From Pseudomonas sp. P7548 (GTDB lineage Bacteria > Pseudomonadota > Gammaproteobacteria > Pseudomonadales > Pseudomonadaceae), in assembly GCF_013386585.1 (NCBI RefSeq), contig NZ_JACARO010000047.1, forward strand, positions 62,001-126,000: a stretch of 64,000 bases of DNA, given 5' to 3'. A program made the translations under genes and the position numbers. Every line of letters begins with the position of its first letter. Position 1 is the stretch's first letter. This document shows, piece by piece, positions 1 to 8,713 of the stretch. Below the pieces are notes generated by a model, which searched no databases, was not told where the DNA came from, and saw only the letters and a program-made list of their open reading frames with translations.

Positions 1-718
1 CTTCTATCCGGTCTACTGCGGCCTGTACGGCATCCAGTCGGCCCCTGTGCCCTTGGACGAGCAGTTCCAGATCCGGGTAGCGGATTACGCCAAGCCCAAC
101 GGCGGGATCATCTTCCCCAACCCGAACGCGCCGACGGGCTGCGTGCTGGCGCTGGATGCGGTGGAGCAGATCCTCAAGGCCAGTCCGGATTCGGTGGTGG
201 TGGTCGATGAAGCCTATATCGACTTCGGCGGTGAGACCGCGATCAGCCTGGTGGACCGCTACCCGAACCTGCTGGTGACCCAGACCCTGTCCAAATCGCG
301 CTCACTGGCCGGTTTACGCGTGGGCCTGGCCGTGGGCCACCCGGACCTGATCGAAGCGCTGGAGCGGGTCAAGAACAGCTTCAACTCCTACCCGCTGGAT
401 CGCCTGGCGATTGTCGGCGCGGCGGCAGCGTTTGAGGACCGTGAGTATTTCGAGAAGACATGCCAACTGGTGATCGACAGCCGCAATAAGGTGGTCGCTC
501 AGTTGGAAGGCAAGGGGTTTGAGGTGTTGCCTTCGGCGGCCAACTTCATCTTTGCCCGTCATCCCAAGCACGACGCTGCCGGCCTGGCGGCCAAACTGCG
601 TGAGCAGGGTGTGATCGTGCGGCACTTCAAGCAGGAGCGGATTGCCCAGTTCCTGCGGATCAGCATCGGTACGCCGGAGCAGAATCAGGCGCTGATCGAC
701 GGCCTGGGCGAGCTCTAA
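1..718 (+). CDS. hisC: histidinol-phosphate aminotransferase, 3' part
   Basis: The reading frame is open from base 2, so the gene starts before the window; about 239 C-terminal residues are visible. This is a fold-type I PLP aminotransferase that converts imidazole-acetol phosphate to histidinol phosphate in histidine synthesis. Visible signs are the PNPNAPTG stretch that contacts PLP, the [10 protein letters not shown] aspartate and tyrosine region, and the lysine of [14 protein letters not shown] that forms the Schiff base, followed by the C-terminal small domain ending [21 protein letters not shown] at base 47 is only an internal codon. The gene ends 19 bases before a paired palindrome that separates it from the oppositely oriented uraA. 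A paralogous aromatic aminotransferase is possible, but the sequence fits HisC best. Confidence 0.88.
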   Translation, partial: FYPVYCGLYGIQSAPVPLDEQFQIRVADYAKPNGGIIFPNPNAPTGCVLALDAVEQILKASPDSVVVVDEAYIDFGGETAISLVDRYPNLLVTQTLSKSRSLAGLRVGLAVGHPDLIEALERVKNSFNSYPLDRLAIVGAAAAFEDREYFEKTCQLVIDSRNKVVAQLEGKGFEVLPSAANFIFARHPKHDAAGLAAKLREQGVIVRHFKQERIAQFLRISIGTPEQNQALIDGLGEL

Positions 719-736
719 GCTCCCTGAAGATCAAAA

Positions 737-829
737 AATGTGGGAGCGGGCTTGCTCGCGAATGCGGTGGTTCAGTCACTGATGTGCTGAATGACACACT
801 GCATTCGCGAGCAAGCCCGCTCCCACATT
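737..829. repeat. paired inverted REP element (REPIN-type)
   Basis: Two 29-base arms (737-765 and 801-829) are perfect reverse complements, separated by 35 bases. The arm begins AATGTGGGAGCGGGCTTGCT and recurs elsewhere in the window. It lies between the convergent hisC and uraA genes, where its hairpin could also act as a transcript barrier. This is the REPIN architecture known from P. fluorescens. Confidence 0.9.
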
Positions 830-848
830 TGGTTTTGCGTTGAGGCAG

Positions 849-2129
849 TTAGATCAACGGCTCATCCGACTTCTTGTTCTTCCAACCATCATTGCCCGGC
901 AGCAGCAGGTTCAAACCAATCGCCACCACCGCACACAGGGCAATGCCCTTGAGGCCGAAATCATCCGGGCCGGTGCCGGTGCCAACCAGCACACCGCCAA
1001 TCCCGAACACCAGCGTCACCGACACAATCACCAGGTTGCGCGCTTCGCCCAGGTCGATCTTGTGGCGGATCAGTGTGTTCATCCCCACCGCCGCAATCGA
1101 GCCGAACAGCAGGCACAGAATCCCGCCCATCACCGGCACCGGAATGCTCTGCAGCAACGCGCCGAACTTACCGATAAACGCCAGGCTGATGGCAAAGATG
1201 GCCGCCCAGGTCATGATCTTCGGGTTGTAGTTCTTGGTCAGCATCACCGCACCGGTCACTTCGGCGTAGGTGGTGTTCGGCGGGCCGCCAAACAAACCGG
1301 CTGCCGTCGTGGCGATGCCGTCACCCAGCAGGGTGCGATGCAGGCCGGGCTTCTTCAAGTAGTCGCGACCGGTCACGCTGCCCACCGCAATCACGCCGCC
1401 AATGTGTTCGATCGCCGGGGCCAGGGCCACTGGGACGATAAACAGGATGGCCTGCCAGTTGAACTCCGGCGCAGTGAAGTGGGGCAGGGCGAACCACGGT
1501 GCAGCGGCAATTTTTGCGGTGTCGACCACGCCAAAGTAGAACGACATGGCAAAACCGACCAGCACGCCGGAGATGATCGGCACCAGGCGGAAAATGCCTT
1601 TGCCGAACACCGCCACGATCAACGTGGTCAGCAGCGCCGGCATCGAGATCATCATTGCCGTCTGGTAATGGATCAGTTCGCTGCCATCACCGGCCTTGCC
1701 CATCGCCATATTGGCCGCAATCGGCGCCATCGCCAGGCCAATGGAGATAATCACCGGGCCGATGACCACAGGGGGCAGCAACCGGTCGATAAACCCGGTG
1801 CCCTTGATCTTCACCGCCAGGCCCAGGAAGGTATAAACGAAACCGGCCGCCATCACCCCGCCCATGGTCGCGGCGAGGCCGAACTGGCCCTTGGCGAGAA
1901 TGATCGGCGTGATGAAGGCAAAGCTCGACGCCAGGAAAACCGGCACCTGCCGACCTGTCACCAGCTGGAACAACAACGTGCCCAGGCCGGCGGTGAACAG
2001 TGCAACGTTTGGATCAAGACCTGTGATCAGCGGCATCAACACCAGCGCGCCAAATGCCACGAAGAGCATTTGTGCGCCAGACAGGATCTGGCGCCAAAGC
2101 GGGTCGTTGAATTCATCCTGCATGCTCAC
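849..2129 (-). CDS. uraA: uracil permease
   Basis: A 426-residue NCS2 (nucleobase:cation symporter 2) inner-membrane transporter that imports uracil. Most of the protein is hydrophobic helix, consistent with the 14-segment UraA fold. The family signature around [17 protein letters not shown] and the preceding APAIEHIGG, which carries a substrate-binding glutamate, are both visible. The GTG start at 2129 shares bases with the upp TGA stop (GTGA), so the gene is translationally coupled to upp; an ATG two codons further in (2123) is an alternative start. The pairing with upp gives import plus conversion to UMP, as in E. coli upp-uraA. No terminator is visible other than the palindrome at 737-829. 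Confidence 0.95.
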   Translation of the reverse strand: MSMQDEFNDPLWRQILSGAQMLFVAFGALVLMPLITGLDPNVALFTAGLGTLLFQLVTGRQVPVFLASSFAFITPIILAKGQFGLAATMGGVMAAGFVYTFLGLAVKIKGTGFIDRLLPPVVIGPVIISIGLAMAPIAANMAMGKAGDGSELIHYQTAMMISMPALLTTLIVAVFGKGIFRLVPIISGVLVGFAMSFYFGVVDTAKIAAAPWFALPHFTAPEFNWQAILFIVPVALAPAIEHIGGVIAVGSVTGRDYLKKPGLHRTLLGDGIATTAAGLFGGPPNTTYAEVTGAVMLTKNYNPKIMTWAAIFAISLAFIGKFGALLQSIPVPVMGGILCLLFGSIAAVGMNTLIRHKIDLGEARNLVIVSVTLVFGIGGVLVGTGTGPDDFGLKGIALCAVVAIGLNLLLPGNDGWKNKKSDEPLI

Positions 2130-2764
2130 GCGTCCTTCTGCTTGGTGCCGAAGATCTTGTCACCGGCATCGCCCAGGCCCGGGATGATGTAGCCGTGCTC
2201 GTTCAGGCGCTCATCAATGGACGCGGTGTAGATCTGCACGTCCGGGTGGGCTTTCTCGACAGCGGCGATACCTTCCGGCGCAGCCACCAGCACCATGGCG
2301 CGGATGTCCTTGCAGCCGGCTTTTTTCAGCAGGTCGATGGTGGCGACCATGGAACTGCCGGTGGCGAGCATCGGGTCGATGATCATGGCCAGGCGCTCGT
2401 CGATTTCCGGGACGAGTTTTTCCAGGTAGGTATGGGCTTCCAGCGTTTCTTCATTGCGGGCCACGCCTACGGCGCTGACCTTGGCGCCCGGAATCAGGCT
2501 GAGGACGCCTTCGAGCATGCCGATACCGGCGCGCAAAATAGGCACCACAGTGATTTTCTTACCAGCGATCTTCTCGACCTGGACGGGACCGGCCCAACCG
2601 GGGATCTCGTAGGTTTCCAGGGGCAGATCCTTGGTGGCTTCGTAAGTGAGCAACGCTCCGACTTCCTGAGCAAGCTCACGGAAATTCTTCGTGCTAATGT
2701 CGGCGCGGCGCATAAGGCCGAGTTTGTGTCGGATCAGCGGGTGGCGGATCTCGCGAGTGGGCAT
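2126..2764 (-). CDS. upp: uracil phosphoribosyltransferase
   Basis: This 212-residue enzyme makes UMP from uracil and PRPP in pyrimidine salvage. The PRPP-binding loop [19 protein letters not shown] and the C-terminal uracil-binding [12 protein letters not shown] region are intact. The start at 2764 ([16 protein letters not shown]) is chosen because it matches the usual length of the family; the frame stays open upstream to 2788, but those eight residues are not typical. It is the first gene of an operon with uraA, overlapping it by four bases. A run of seven T residues just upstream (2787-2793, minus strand) may regulate it in response to UTP. Confidence 0.95.
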   Translation of the reverse strand: MPTREIRHPLIRHKLGLMRRADISTKNFRELAQEVGALLTYEATKDLPLETYEIPGWAGPVQVEKIAGKKITVVPILRAGIGMLEGVLSLIPGAKVSAVGVARNEETLEAHTYLEKLVPEIDERLAMIIDPMLATGSSMVATIDLLKKAGCKDIRAMVLVAAPEGIAAVEKAHPDVQIYTASIDERLNEHGYIIPGLGDAGDKIFGTKQKDA

Positions 2765-2786
2765 GGGAAAGGCTCCGGCGGCGGGC

Positions 2787-2835
2787 AAAAAAACCGGCCT
2801 AGATTAATCTATCCGAGGGTGTTGTCCTATAGACA
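2787..2835 (-). promoter_or_regulatory. upp leader: T7 tract with adjoining dyad
   Basis: Reading the minus strand, a dyad TAGATTAATCTA (2800-2811, a perfect 12-base palindrome) is followed by GGCCGG and seven T residues (2793 down to 2787), ending 22 bases before the upp start. The same bases can be read in two ways: as a -10-like TAATCT (2806-2801) with initiation at GG just before the T tract, or as an imperfect hairpin with a U tail, that is an attenuator. A -35-like AGGACA lies near 2828-2823. Either reading suggests pyrimidine-sensitive control. Confidence 0.4.
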
Positions 2836-2928
2836 TCTAGTACGTTAGTCCATTAAGGCTTGCTCGGAGCGCACGAGAAGCGTACCTTCGCCCGCTTTTC
2901 TTGCCACAGCACCCCCTTGGAGAGCGCC

Positions 2929-3486
2929 ATGTCCGCTGATCTTGAGCATATCCGTCAAATCATGCGTGAGGCTGACTGCCTGTACACCGAAGCGCAAGTC
3001 GAAGCAGCGATCGCCGAGGTCGGCGCACACATTACTCGCGAAATGGCCGACACCAACCCGGTGGTCTTCTGCGTGATGAACGGTGGCCTGATCTTCGCCG
3101 GCAAATTGCTGACCCACCTGCAATTCCCGCTGGAAGCGTCCTACCTGCACGCCACCCGTTATCGCAACGAGACCAGCGGCGGCGACCTGTTCTGGAAAGC
3201 CAAGCCAGAAGTCTCGTTCATCGACCGTGACGTGCTGATCATCGACGACATCCTCGACGAAGGTCACACCCTGGGCGCGATCATCGACTTCTGCAAACAC
3301 GCCGGCGCGCGCAAAGTGCACACCGCCGTGCTGATCGACAAGGACCACGACCGCAAGGCTCGCCCAGACCTGAAAGCCGATTACGTGGGCCTGCCATGCA
3401 TCGACCGTTACATCTTCGGTTACGGCATGGACTACAAAGGTTACTGGCGCAACGCCAACGGTATCTACGCCGTCAAAGGGATGTAA
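2929..3486 (+). CDS. hpt: hypoxanthine-guanine phosphoribosyltransferase
   Basis: A 185-residue type I phosphoribosyltransferase that salvages hypoxanthine and guanine to IMP and GMP. The PRPP loop VLIIDDILDEGHTLGAII, with its paired acidic residues, lies near residues 101-118. The start at 2929 follows GGAG at 2919-2922 and gives the family's normal length; the frame is open upstream, but those residues look like leader translation. It is transcribed divergently from upp, so purine and pyrimidine salvage share one control region of about 160 bases. The WbuC-type gene follows after three bases and is probably co-transcribed. Confidence 0.95.
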   Translation: MSADLEHIRQIMREADCLYTEAQVEAAIAEVGAHITREMADTNPVVFCVMNGGLIFAGKLLTHLQFPLEASYLHATRYRNETSGGDLFWKAKPEVSFIDRDVLIIDDILDEGHTLGAIIDFCKHAGARKVHTAVLIDKDHDRKARPDLKADYVGLPCIDRYIFGYGMDYKGYWRNANGIYAVKGM

Positions 3487-3489
3487 GCC

Positions 3490-3957
3490 ATGACTCGCTT
3501 TCTTGATCAGACACTGTTTGCTGAATTGGCCGAGAAAGCGGGCGCCAGCCCCCGTGGCCGGACCCACCACAACTTCCACCAGATGGAAGAGCCGTGCCAT
3601 CGCATGGCGGTGGGGCTGCAGCCCAGTACCTATATTCCGCCTCACCGTCACTTGGGGGCTGACAAGGCAGAAACCTTGCTGGTCCTTCAAGGGCGCCTGG
3701 GCCTGCTGGTGTTCAGCGAAGCCGGCGAAGTGATTGCCAAGCGCGTGATGCAGGCGGGCGGCGAGTGCTCCGGTGTCGATCTTGCGCCCGGCATATTCCA
3801 CGGCCTGGTGGTGCTTGAGCCCGGCACGGTGATGTTCGAATGCAAGGCCGGCCCCTATCGGCCGGTGGGGGAGGGCGAGCAGCCTGAATGGGCGCCTCGC
3901 GAAGGCGATGCCGGCGTGGCCGAGTATCAACGCTGGATGCTTGCCCAGTTCGATTGA
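3490..3957 (+). CDS. WbuC family cupin metalloprotein
   Basis: A 155-residue single-domain cupin. The first cupin motif is seen as PPHRHLGADKAETLLVLQG, with two histidines and a glutamate positioned to bind metal, and the second as GIFHGLVVLEPG with a further histidine. WbuC-type proteins occur in polysaccharide loci and as stand-alone genes in pseudomonads; their reaction is not established. The gene follows hpt by three bases (TAAGCC then ATG), which suggests co-transcription with the purine salvage enzyme. The C-terminal tail is acidic. The family call is firm; no function is claimed. Confidence 0.85.
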   Translation: MTRFLDQTLFAELAEKAGASPRGRTHHNFHQMEEPCHRMAVGLQPSTYIPPHRHLGADKAETLLVLQGRLGLLVFSEAGEVIAKRVMQAGGECSGVDLAPGIFHGLVVLEPGTVMFECKAGPYRPVGEGEQPEWAPREGDAGVAEYQRWMLAQFD

Positions 3958-3992
3958 GCTACAGTGCTCGGCCACCTTTTCTGGAGCGGCCC

Positions 3993-4478
3993 ATGAGCCT
4001 GTTGATACGCACCTGCGCTGCCCTGGCGCTGACCCTCAGCTTGCCACTGGCGGCTGCGCCTGCGGTGATGCACAGCCAGTTTTTGCCGCCCGACGACCTG
4101 ACCCTGCGCGCAGAGGCTGCCGACCAGCAACAACTGTTGCAAGTCACGGAGTACGCGGTTGTCGTCGGCAACCAGCGTCAGTCCACCCAGCAGCCGATTC
4201 CGGTGACCTCGCCGCTGATGATCCGCCTCAAGGGCAAGTCCTTGAACAAGGGCGCTACCATCGCCCAGGTGGTGCTCAACTTCGATGCCGAAAGCAAAAG
4301 CCTGAAAAAGCCGGCCTACGACGACAAGAGCAAGACCCTGACCTTGTCCTACCCCGTGGCCCAGTACCGTGTGATCGTCGACTTGCTGCGCAATGAAACG
4401 GTGTATGTGCAATTCCTGAGCTACGCCAATGGGCATATCTGGGCGGATCTGCATACCGGCGCTGTGCGTACCCAATAG
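3993..4478 (+). CDS. small secreted protein of unknown function
   Basis: 161 residues. The N-terminus (MSLLIRTCAALALTLSLPL then AAAPA) is a good Sec signal peptide with an Ala-X-Ala cleavage site near residue 22, so the mature protein should be periplasmic. The rest is a compact alternation of polar and hydrophobic residues suggesting a beta-rich domain. There is no cysteine and no catalytic motif that I recognise. The start at 3993 is set by GGAG at 3982-3985; translation upstream of it would overlap the cupin gene. It sits 35 bases after the WbuC-type gene and is followed by a paired REP palindrome. Confidence 0.75.
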   Translation: MSLLIRTCAALALTLSLPLAAAPAVMHSQFLPPDDLTLRAEAADQQQLLQVTEYAVVVGNQRQSTQQPIPVTSPLMIRLKGKSLNKGATIAQVVLNFDAESKSLKKPAYDDKSKTLTLSYPVAQYRVIVDLLRNETVYVQFLSYANGHIWADLHTGAVRTQ

Positions 4479-4491
4479 CCAGAACACAGTA

Positions 4492-4596
4492 GATCCAATT
4501 GTGGGAGCGGGCTTGCTCGCGAATGCGATAGGTCAGTCAACTTATCTTTAACTGACATTCCGCATTCGCGAGCAAGCCCGCTCCCACATTGGATCT
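4492..4596. repeat. paired inverted REP element (REPIN-type)
   Basis: The left arm (about 4493-4527) and right arm (4561-4594) pair over more than 30 bases, including flanking ATCCAAT/ATTGGAT; the left arm has one extra T. The core arm GTGGGAGCGGGCTTGCTCGC is the same as at 737, 11563 and 18591. Confidence 0.88.
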
Positions 4597-4670
4597 TCAT
4601 TGTTTCCGAAGCACGCGCGCCGCAGGTAAACTGCTTTTCCCGTGTAAATGTCTGCAGGCTGGAGTCGGTA

Positions 4671-4958
4671 ATGCGTAAAGATAAGAAACAGGTGATTGGT
4701 GACGAGATCGGCGACGACCAGATCAAGTTGTTCCTGGACTTCGAACCGGTTGATGCGACGTCGCCGTCCCTGCACAAACTGATCAAGGCCTACCGTGGCC
4801 TGCGTATCGACGATTTCGAGCGATTCCTGGGCTTCTTCAAGGAGGCCGGCCTGGACCTCGACGGCAAGGACGAGCATGGCCAGACCTTCGTCGACCTGAT
4901 CAAGGACCAGCGCAACGCGGACGAGTACATCGAATTGATCGAAAACGCTCGCGGCTGA
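4671..4958 (+). CDS. PA4642-family conserved small protein
   Basis: 95 residues, strongly acidic, soluble and without a signal peptide. It is rich in Asp, Glu and Lys, with amphipathic helical stretches such as LHKLIKAYRGLRIDDFERFL. It resembles a Pseudomonas-restricted family named after P. aeruginosa PA4642. The sequence around EHGQTFVDLIKDQRNADEYI is consistent with a small helical binding protein, but no function is known to me. It is followed by a strong bidirectional terminator shared with the convergent mqo gene, so it appears to be transcribed alone. Confidence 0.8.
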   Translation: MRKDKKQVIGDEIGDDQIKLFLDFEPVDATSPSLHKLIKAYRGLRIDDFERFLGFFKEAGLDLDGKDEHGQTFVDLIKDQRNADEYIELIENARG

Positions 4959-4971
4959 TTATCCGAGGCAT

Positions 4972-5013
4972 AAAAAAACGCCCCGTTCTCATGCAGAGGA
5001 CGGGGCGTTTTTT
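4972..5013. terminator. bidirectional intrinsic terminator
   Basis: The stem CGCCCCGT/ACGGGGCG (4979-4986 with 5000-5007) is flanked by seven A residues on one side and a T run on the other. It can stop transcripts both from the small gene on the plus strand and from mqo on the minus strand. Confidence 0.92.
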
Positions 5014-5027
5014 ATGGCTTCAAGGCC

Positions 5028-6536
5028 TCAAGCGTAGCTCTCGGTCTCGGCGGCAGGCGCAACCAGCTCCAGACTGATGTTGTTCTGCGCGTTGATCTTG
5101 CGATACAGCTCGGCGTCCGTTTCCAGGACTTTTTCCCGCGCCGGGAAGATCTCGTGCAGTTTGGCAGCCCATTCGCCGGCGGCTTTCTGCGGGAAGCACT
5201 TCTCGATCAACTCCAGCATGATCGAAACCGTCACCGAAGCACCCGGAGAGGCGCCCAGCAGAGCGGCCAGCGAGCCGTCCTTGGCCGCGACCAGCTCGGT
5301 GCCGAATTGCAGCACGCCGCCTTTCTTCGGGTCTTTCTTGATGATCTGCACCCGTTGGCCGGCCACTTCCAGGCGCCAGTCTTCGGCTTTCGCTTCCGGG
5401 TAGAAACGACGCAGGGATTCCAGGCGCTGTTCCATGGACTGGCGCACTTCGCTGACCAGGTACTTGGTCAGGTCCATGTTGTCACGGGCTACCGCCAGCA
5501 TCGGGCCGATGTTGCCGGCGCGAATCGACATGGGCAGGTCAAGGAACGAGCCGTGCTTGAGGAACTTGGTGGTGAAGCCAGCGTATGGCCCGAACAGCAG
5601 AGACTTCTTGCCATCGACCACGCGGGTGTCCAGGTGCGGCACGGACATCGGCGGCGAACCTACGGCAGCCTGGCTGTAGACCTTGGCCTGGTGGTGCTTG
5701 ACCACGTCCGGGTTGTCGCAACGCAGCCACTGGCCACTGACCGGGAAGCCGCCAAAGCCTTTGCTTTCCTCGATGCCCGAGGCCTGCAGCAGCGGCAGGG
5801 CAGCGCCACCGGCGCCGAGGAACACGAATTTGGCATCCACTTCACGGCTGTTGCCGCTGTTCACGTCCTTGATGCTCACGGTCCAGCCGGCACCGTTGCG
5901 CTTCAAGCCAGTCACGCGCTTGCAGTACTTGACCTGCGCGTCGGGCGAACTGGTCAGGTGGCTCAGCAGTTGGTTGGTCAGCGCACCGAAATTGACGTCG
6001 GTGCCGTTCATGACACGGGTGGCCGCGATTTTTTCATCGAGCGGGCGGCCCGGCATCATCAGCGGCATCCACTCAGCCATCTCGCTGCGGTCTTCGGTGT
6101 AGTGCATGTCCGAAAACGCGTGGTGCTGGCTGAGGGATTCAAAACGCTTCTTGAGGAAGGACACGCCTTTTTCGCCCTGCACGAAGCTCAGGTGCGGTAC
6201 CGGGCTGATAAAGGATTTGGACGAGCCAAAGGTGCCCTTTTTGGTCAGGTATGCCCAGAACTGCTTCGACACCTCGAACTGAGTGTTGATGTGCACGGCT
6301 TTCTTGATATCGATGGAGCCATCGGCGGCCTGCGGCGTGTAGTTCAGCTCACACAGCCCGGCGTGGCCGGTACCGGCGTTGTTCCACGGGTTGGAACTTT
6401 CCGCGGCACCCGAATCCATCAGCTCAACGACTTCCAGCTTGAGGCCGGGGTCGAGCTCTTTGAGCAGTACGGCCAGGGTGGCACTCATGATGCCGGCCCC
6501 TACCAGTACTACGTCGACTGCTTCGTTATGCGCCAT
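5028..6536 (-). CDS. mqo: malate:quinone oxidoreductase
   Basis: A 502-residue FAD-dependent peripheral membrane enzyme that oxidises malate to oxaloacetate and passes electrons to quinone, replacing or backing up NAD-malate dehydrogenase in the TCA cycle. The N-terminal dinucleotide-binding fold is seen as [20 protein letters not shown] (residues about 9-28). Mqo-type features follow, including [20 protein letters not shown], the [12 protein letters not shown] stretch and, near the C-terminus, [19 protein letters not shown]. Its length matches the family. The gene stands alone between a terminator and a 0.7 kb gap. Pseudomonads often carry two mqo genes; this one resembles the mqoB context, but that distinction cannot be made here. 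Confidence 0.95.
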   Translation of the reverse strand: MAHNEAVDVVLVGAGIMSATLAVLLKELDPGLKLEVVELMDSGAAESSNPWNNAGTGHAGLCELNYTPQAADGSIDIKKAVHINTQFEVSKQFWAYLTKKGTFGSSKSFISPVPHLSFVQGEKGVSFLKKRFESLSQHHAFSDMHYTEDRSEMAEWMPLMMPGRPLDEKIAATRVMNGTDVNFGALTNQLLSHLTSSPDAQVKYCKRVTGLKRNGAGWTVSIKDVNSGNSREVDAKFVFLGAGGAALPLLQASGIEESKGFGGFPVSGQWLRCDNPDVVKHHQAKVYSQAAVGSPPMSVPHLDTRVVDGKKSLLFGPYAGFTTKFLKHGSFLDLPMSIRAGNIGPMLAVARDNMDLTKYLVSEVRQSMEQRLESLRRFYPEAKAEDWRLEVAGQRVQIIKKDPKKGGVLQFGTELVAAKDGSLAALLGASPGASVTVSIMLELIEKCFPQKAAGEWAAKLHEIFPAREKVLETDAELYRKINAQNNISLELVAPAAETESYA

Positions 6537-7260
6537 TTAACGCGTCTCCAAAATCTGCAGCACCAAATTGACGGCATGGCTGCCAGGAGTGATGGGGCGG
6601 TTCACGTGTTGCCCCAGATTACCCATGGCCAGGATCGCCATGTCCGATTCGCAATTCCTTGCACCTTCAGCACACGCTTCCTGCCGGGCTAATCTGCCTA
6701 TGAACGCATTCATGGGCGCCTGTGGCAATTCGACTTATGGTCAAAGCGTGTGATTCGTGCAACCAATCCGTAGCGGACAGGCTCAAGCTCCGGTTGTTGA
6801 GGCGTGCTCGGTCCTGTGTGGTTGGGCTGTTCCAGACGCTGATGGTGCTTGTACAAACGCCAAACTATTCATTTGCTCGCCACACTCTTGTGAAGTTGTG
6901 AAAACCCGTTTTTTCACGCTCTTTTGAAGACGTGAACCTCAAAAAAGGGCTGCCCCAGCCTGGCACCTGGCCCGGATACCTTGCCGACACGCGGCAAAAA
7001 CGGGCAAACAACACAAGTGGCCGAGCGCAATGGCAGCTCTGGCAGATGCGATACAGAGGGGTGGTGTGCAACGACAGCAGCAAGCACGCCAGCTCTATTC
7101 GATCTGTGTGGGCGGCTCTCTGTGGGCGATTGGGGGTTAATGCCGAGGCATTAACGATGCTGCGAGGCCCGATCAGGAGACGTCCTTATAATCGGGGGGA
7201 GATTGTAGCGAAGAACGCCAAGGAAATGGGCGTGTTTTATGACTTTTATTAAGGCTTTGG
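6537..7260. other. 724-base gap without a convincing gene
   Basis: Upstream of mqo and downstream of a small minus-strand gene. The frames that cross it (for example plus-strand 6932-7252) lack a good ribosome binding site and have atypical composition. It holds a perfect 18-base dyad at 7137-7154 followed by TATAAT at 7187-7192, so it probably carries a promoter and possibly a short RNA. The mqo promoter should lie near 6540-6650, but I cannot point to clear hexamers. Confidence 0.6.
7137..7192 (+). promoter_or_regulatory. 18-base dyad upstream of a TATAAT element
   Basis: TTAATGCCGAGGCATTAA (7137-7154) is a perfect 8-2-8 palindrome. A consensus -10 hexamer, TATAAT, stands at 7187-7192. No good -35 is seen, and no gene follows on the plus strand, so the transcript, if real, would be a small RNA or a very short peptide. 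Confidence 0.4.
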
Positions 7261-7494
7261 TCAGGAAGCCAGCGCGTGACGTGGATGCTCGTGTGCCACC
7301 CTCGTGTTCACCCGGGCGCTGGCCGGCAGCGGACGGTGCATCCAGCCCAGATGGGTCTCGGCCACTTCCACCCAGCCTTCGCCGACCGGTGGCAAGCTGC
7401 ATTGCTTGAACGCCAGGCAATGGCCGTGTGCGTCAAGCAGGGCATAGTGGCGATGACGGGCGTTTGGCATGAACAGCGATTTGAGAAGGCGCAT
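7261..7494 (-). CDS. conserved hypothetical protein, 77 aa
   Basis: A small basic protein beginning MRLLKSLFMPNARHRHYALL. It is rich in histidine and arginine and has no membrane segment or signal peptide. Residues 15-53 alternate hydrophobic and polar positions and contain two tryptophans, which suggests a small folded beta domain. I recall similar short proteins in other fluorescent pseudomonads, but know no function. The start is supported by AGG nine bases upstream (AATAGGTACAAAGCC then ATG, on the minus strand). It faces away from the yajG-like gene, with which it shares an upstream region of about 180 bases. Confidence 0.6.
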   Translation of the reverse strand: MRLLKSLFMPNARHRHYALLDAHGHCLAFKQCSLPPVGEGWVEVAETHLGWMHRPLPASARVNTRVAHEHPRHALAS

Positions 7495-7676
7495 GGCTTT
7501 GTACCTATTACGTTACATGCTCGAAGGTTGCCAGTGTGCCATGACATTGAAATGACGGATTTATGCGAAATTGTAATTTCAACCCGGCTTCAGCCGCCGT
7601 TCAGGATGGCTGGTGAGTGGCGGGCGTGCACCGTTATACTGCTGGCCTGTTTGCGCCTAGTCCTGGAGAAATGAGT

Positions 7677-8264
7677 ATGTTGCAACGCCTGTTGTTCGGT
7701 TTGATCACTGTGACCAGTTTGACCCTGGTTGGCTGCGCCAACAGCCCGCAACAACTCAGCCCAGAGCCGAAAGTCACCTCGCAGCTGGCGCCGGTCGGGC
7801 ATGGCCAGCCGGTGTCGGTGCGTGTGGTCGATGGCCGTCCGTCGCCTACCCTCGGTTCGCGCGGTGGCCTGTACCCTGAAACCGCTTTGGTTTCTGTGAA
7901 TGCCCAGGACGTACTGCCCAAGCTGCAGGCCCAGGCGGAAGCCGCCGTGCGCCTGCTGGGCTTCACGCCAAGCCCCAATGCGCCGGGTGCGCCGCAGCTG
8001 ACCATCACCCTGGCCGAGCTGAAGTACCAGTCGCCTAAAGAAGGCCTGTACGTGACCGAGGCGTCCATTGGCGCCACCTTCAAGTCCGACGTCTCCGCCG
8101 GCACCCGCCGCTACAGCGGCCGTTACGGTGCGTCCCTGAACCAGCGCTTCGGCATGGCGCCGAACCAGGAAACCAACACCAAGCTGGTCAGCGATGTGCT
8201 GAGCGATGCCTTGACCCGCCTGTTCAAGGACCCAAGCATCGGCCAACTGCTCAGCTCGCAGTAA
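7677..8264 (+). CDS. yajG: YajG-type outer-membrane lipoprotein
   Basis: A 195-residue lipoprotein. The signal peptide MLQRLLFGLITVTSLTLVGC ends in a lipobox whose cysteine is residue 20. The mature domain, with RVVDGRPSPTLGSRGG and a repeated L.ITLAELKY pattern, matches the YajG family (DUF-type lipoproteins of gammaproteobacteria) with no assigned role. GGAG at 7665-7668 stands eight bases before ATG 7677 but only two before ATG 7671, so 7677 is preferred. A strong terminator follows directly, and the gene appears monocistronic. Confidence 0.85.
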   Translation: MLQRLLFGLITVTSLTLVGCANSPQQLSPEPKVTSQLAPVGHGQPVSVRVVDGRPSPTLGSRGGLYPETALVSVNAQDVLPKLQAQAEAAVRLLGFTPSPNAPGAPQLTITLAELKYQSPKEGLYVTEASIGATFKSDVSAGTRRYSGRYGASLNQRFGMAPNQETNTKLVSDVLSDALTRLFKDPSIGQLLSSQ

Positions 8265-8271
8265 CCGCTTA

Positions 8272-8309
8272 TAAAAAAACCGGGCTCAGTGATGAGCCCG
8301 GTTTTTTTG
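8272..8309. terminator. bidirectional intrinsic terminator
   Basis: The stem ACCGGGCTC/GAGCCCGGT, with a short AGTGAT loop, is flanked by an A run and a T run. It lies between the convergent yajG-like gene and the 69-aa minus-strand gene. Confidence 0.92.
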
Positions 8310-8321
8310 TGCCTGTAGCGT

Positions 8322-8531
8322 TCATGCAGCCGTTTCGACATAAAAGTCCAGCACACTCACGCCAGTGAGCAGGTCCTGCTCCGGCAGGTCGGCGTGCTGG
8401 TGTCCGCCGAGCGCGCAATACACCAGCCAATGACGGTCCTGAACGTTGAAGGCGAGGCCGCCGACGAGGGCCTCCTGCTCATCGCTTTGAGCAATCAGAT
8501 ACAGCCGATCCTGGTTTTGCGCATGCAGCAT
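8322..8531 (-). CDS. conserved hypothetical protein, 69 aa
   Basis: A small acidic soluble protein (MLHAQNQDRLYLIAQSDEQE...). GGGAG lies seven to eight bases before the ATG on the minus strand, and the stop is followed by a terminator, so it has the layout of a real gene. There is no signal peptide and no motif that I recognise. The sequence reads as a small beta-rich domain (RLYLIAQ, LVGGLAFNV, HWLVYCALGG), like small stress-related hypothetical proteins of pseudomonads. Function unknown. Confidence 0.6.
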   Translation of the reverse strand: MLHAQNQDRLYLIAQSDEQEALVGGLAFNVQDRHWLVYCALGGHQHADLPEQDLLTGVSVLDFYVETAA

Positions 8532-8713
8532 GACAAGCTCCCGAACGTTCGAAGGGCAACAGAGTGGCTTGTTAAGGTGACGTTCAGGTGACGATGTAAA
8601 TTACTGGATACATTAGCCGTTAATGGGGGACGGAGTGGTTAGGCGCAGGAGGCGACTATCGTTCAGGTTTGTATCTGAATTGATACCTGGATACTGATTC
8701 ACCGAGGTTTGCG

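Noticed and set aside
6932-7252. 106-codon frame in the gap after mqo
   Set aside because: GTG start without a ribosome binding site, irregular composition, and it crosses the 18-base palindrome and the TATAAT element.
7226-7252. MGVFYDFY as a leader peptide
   Set aside because: The AGGA is almost adjacent to the ATG, too close for good initiation, and no gene follows for it to control. Kept only as part of a finding.
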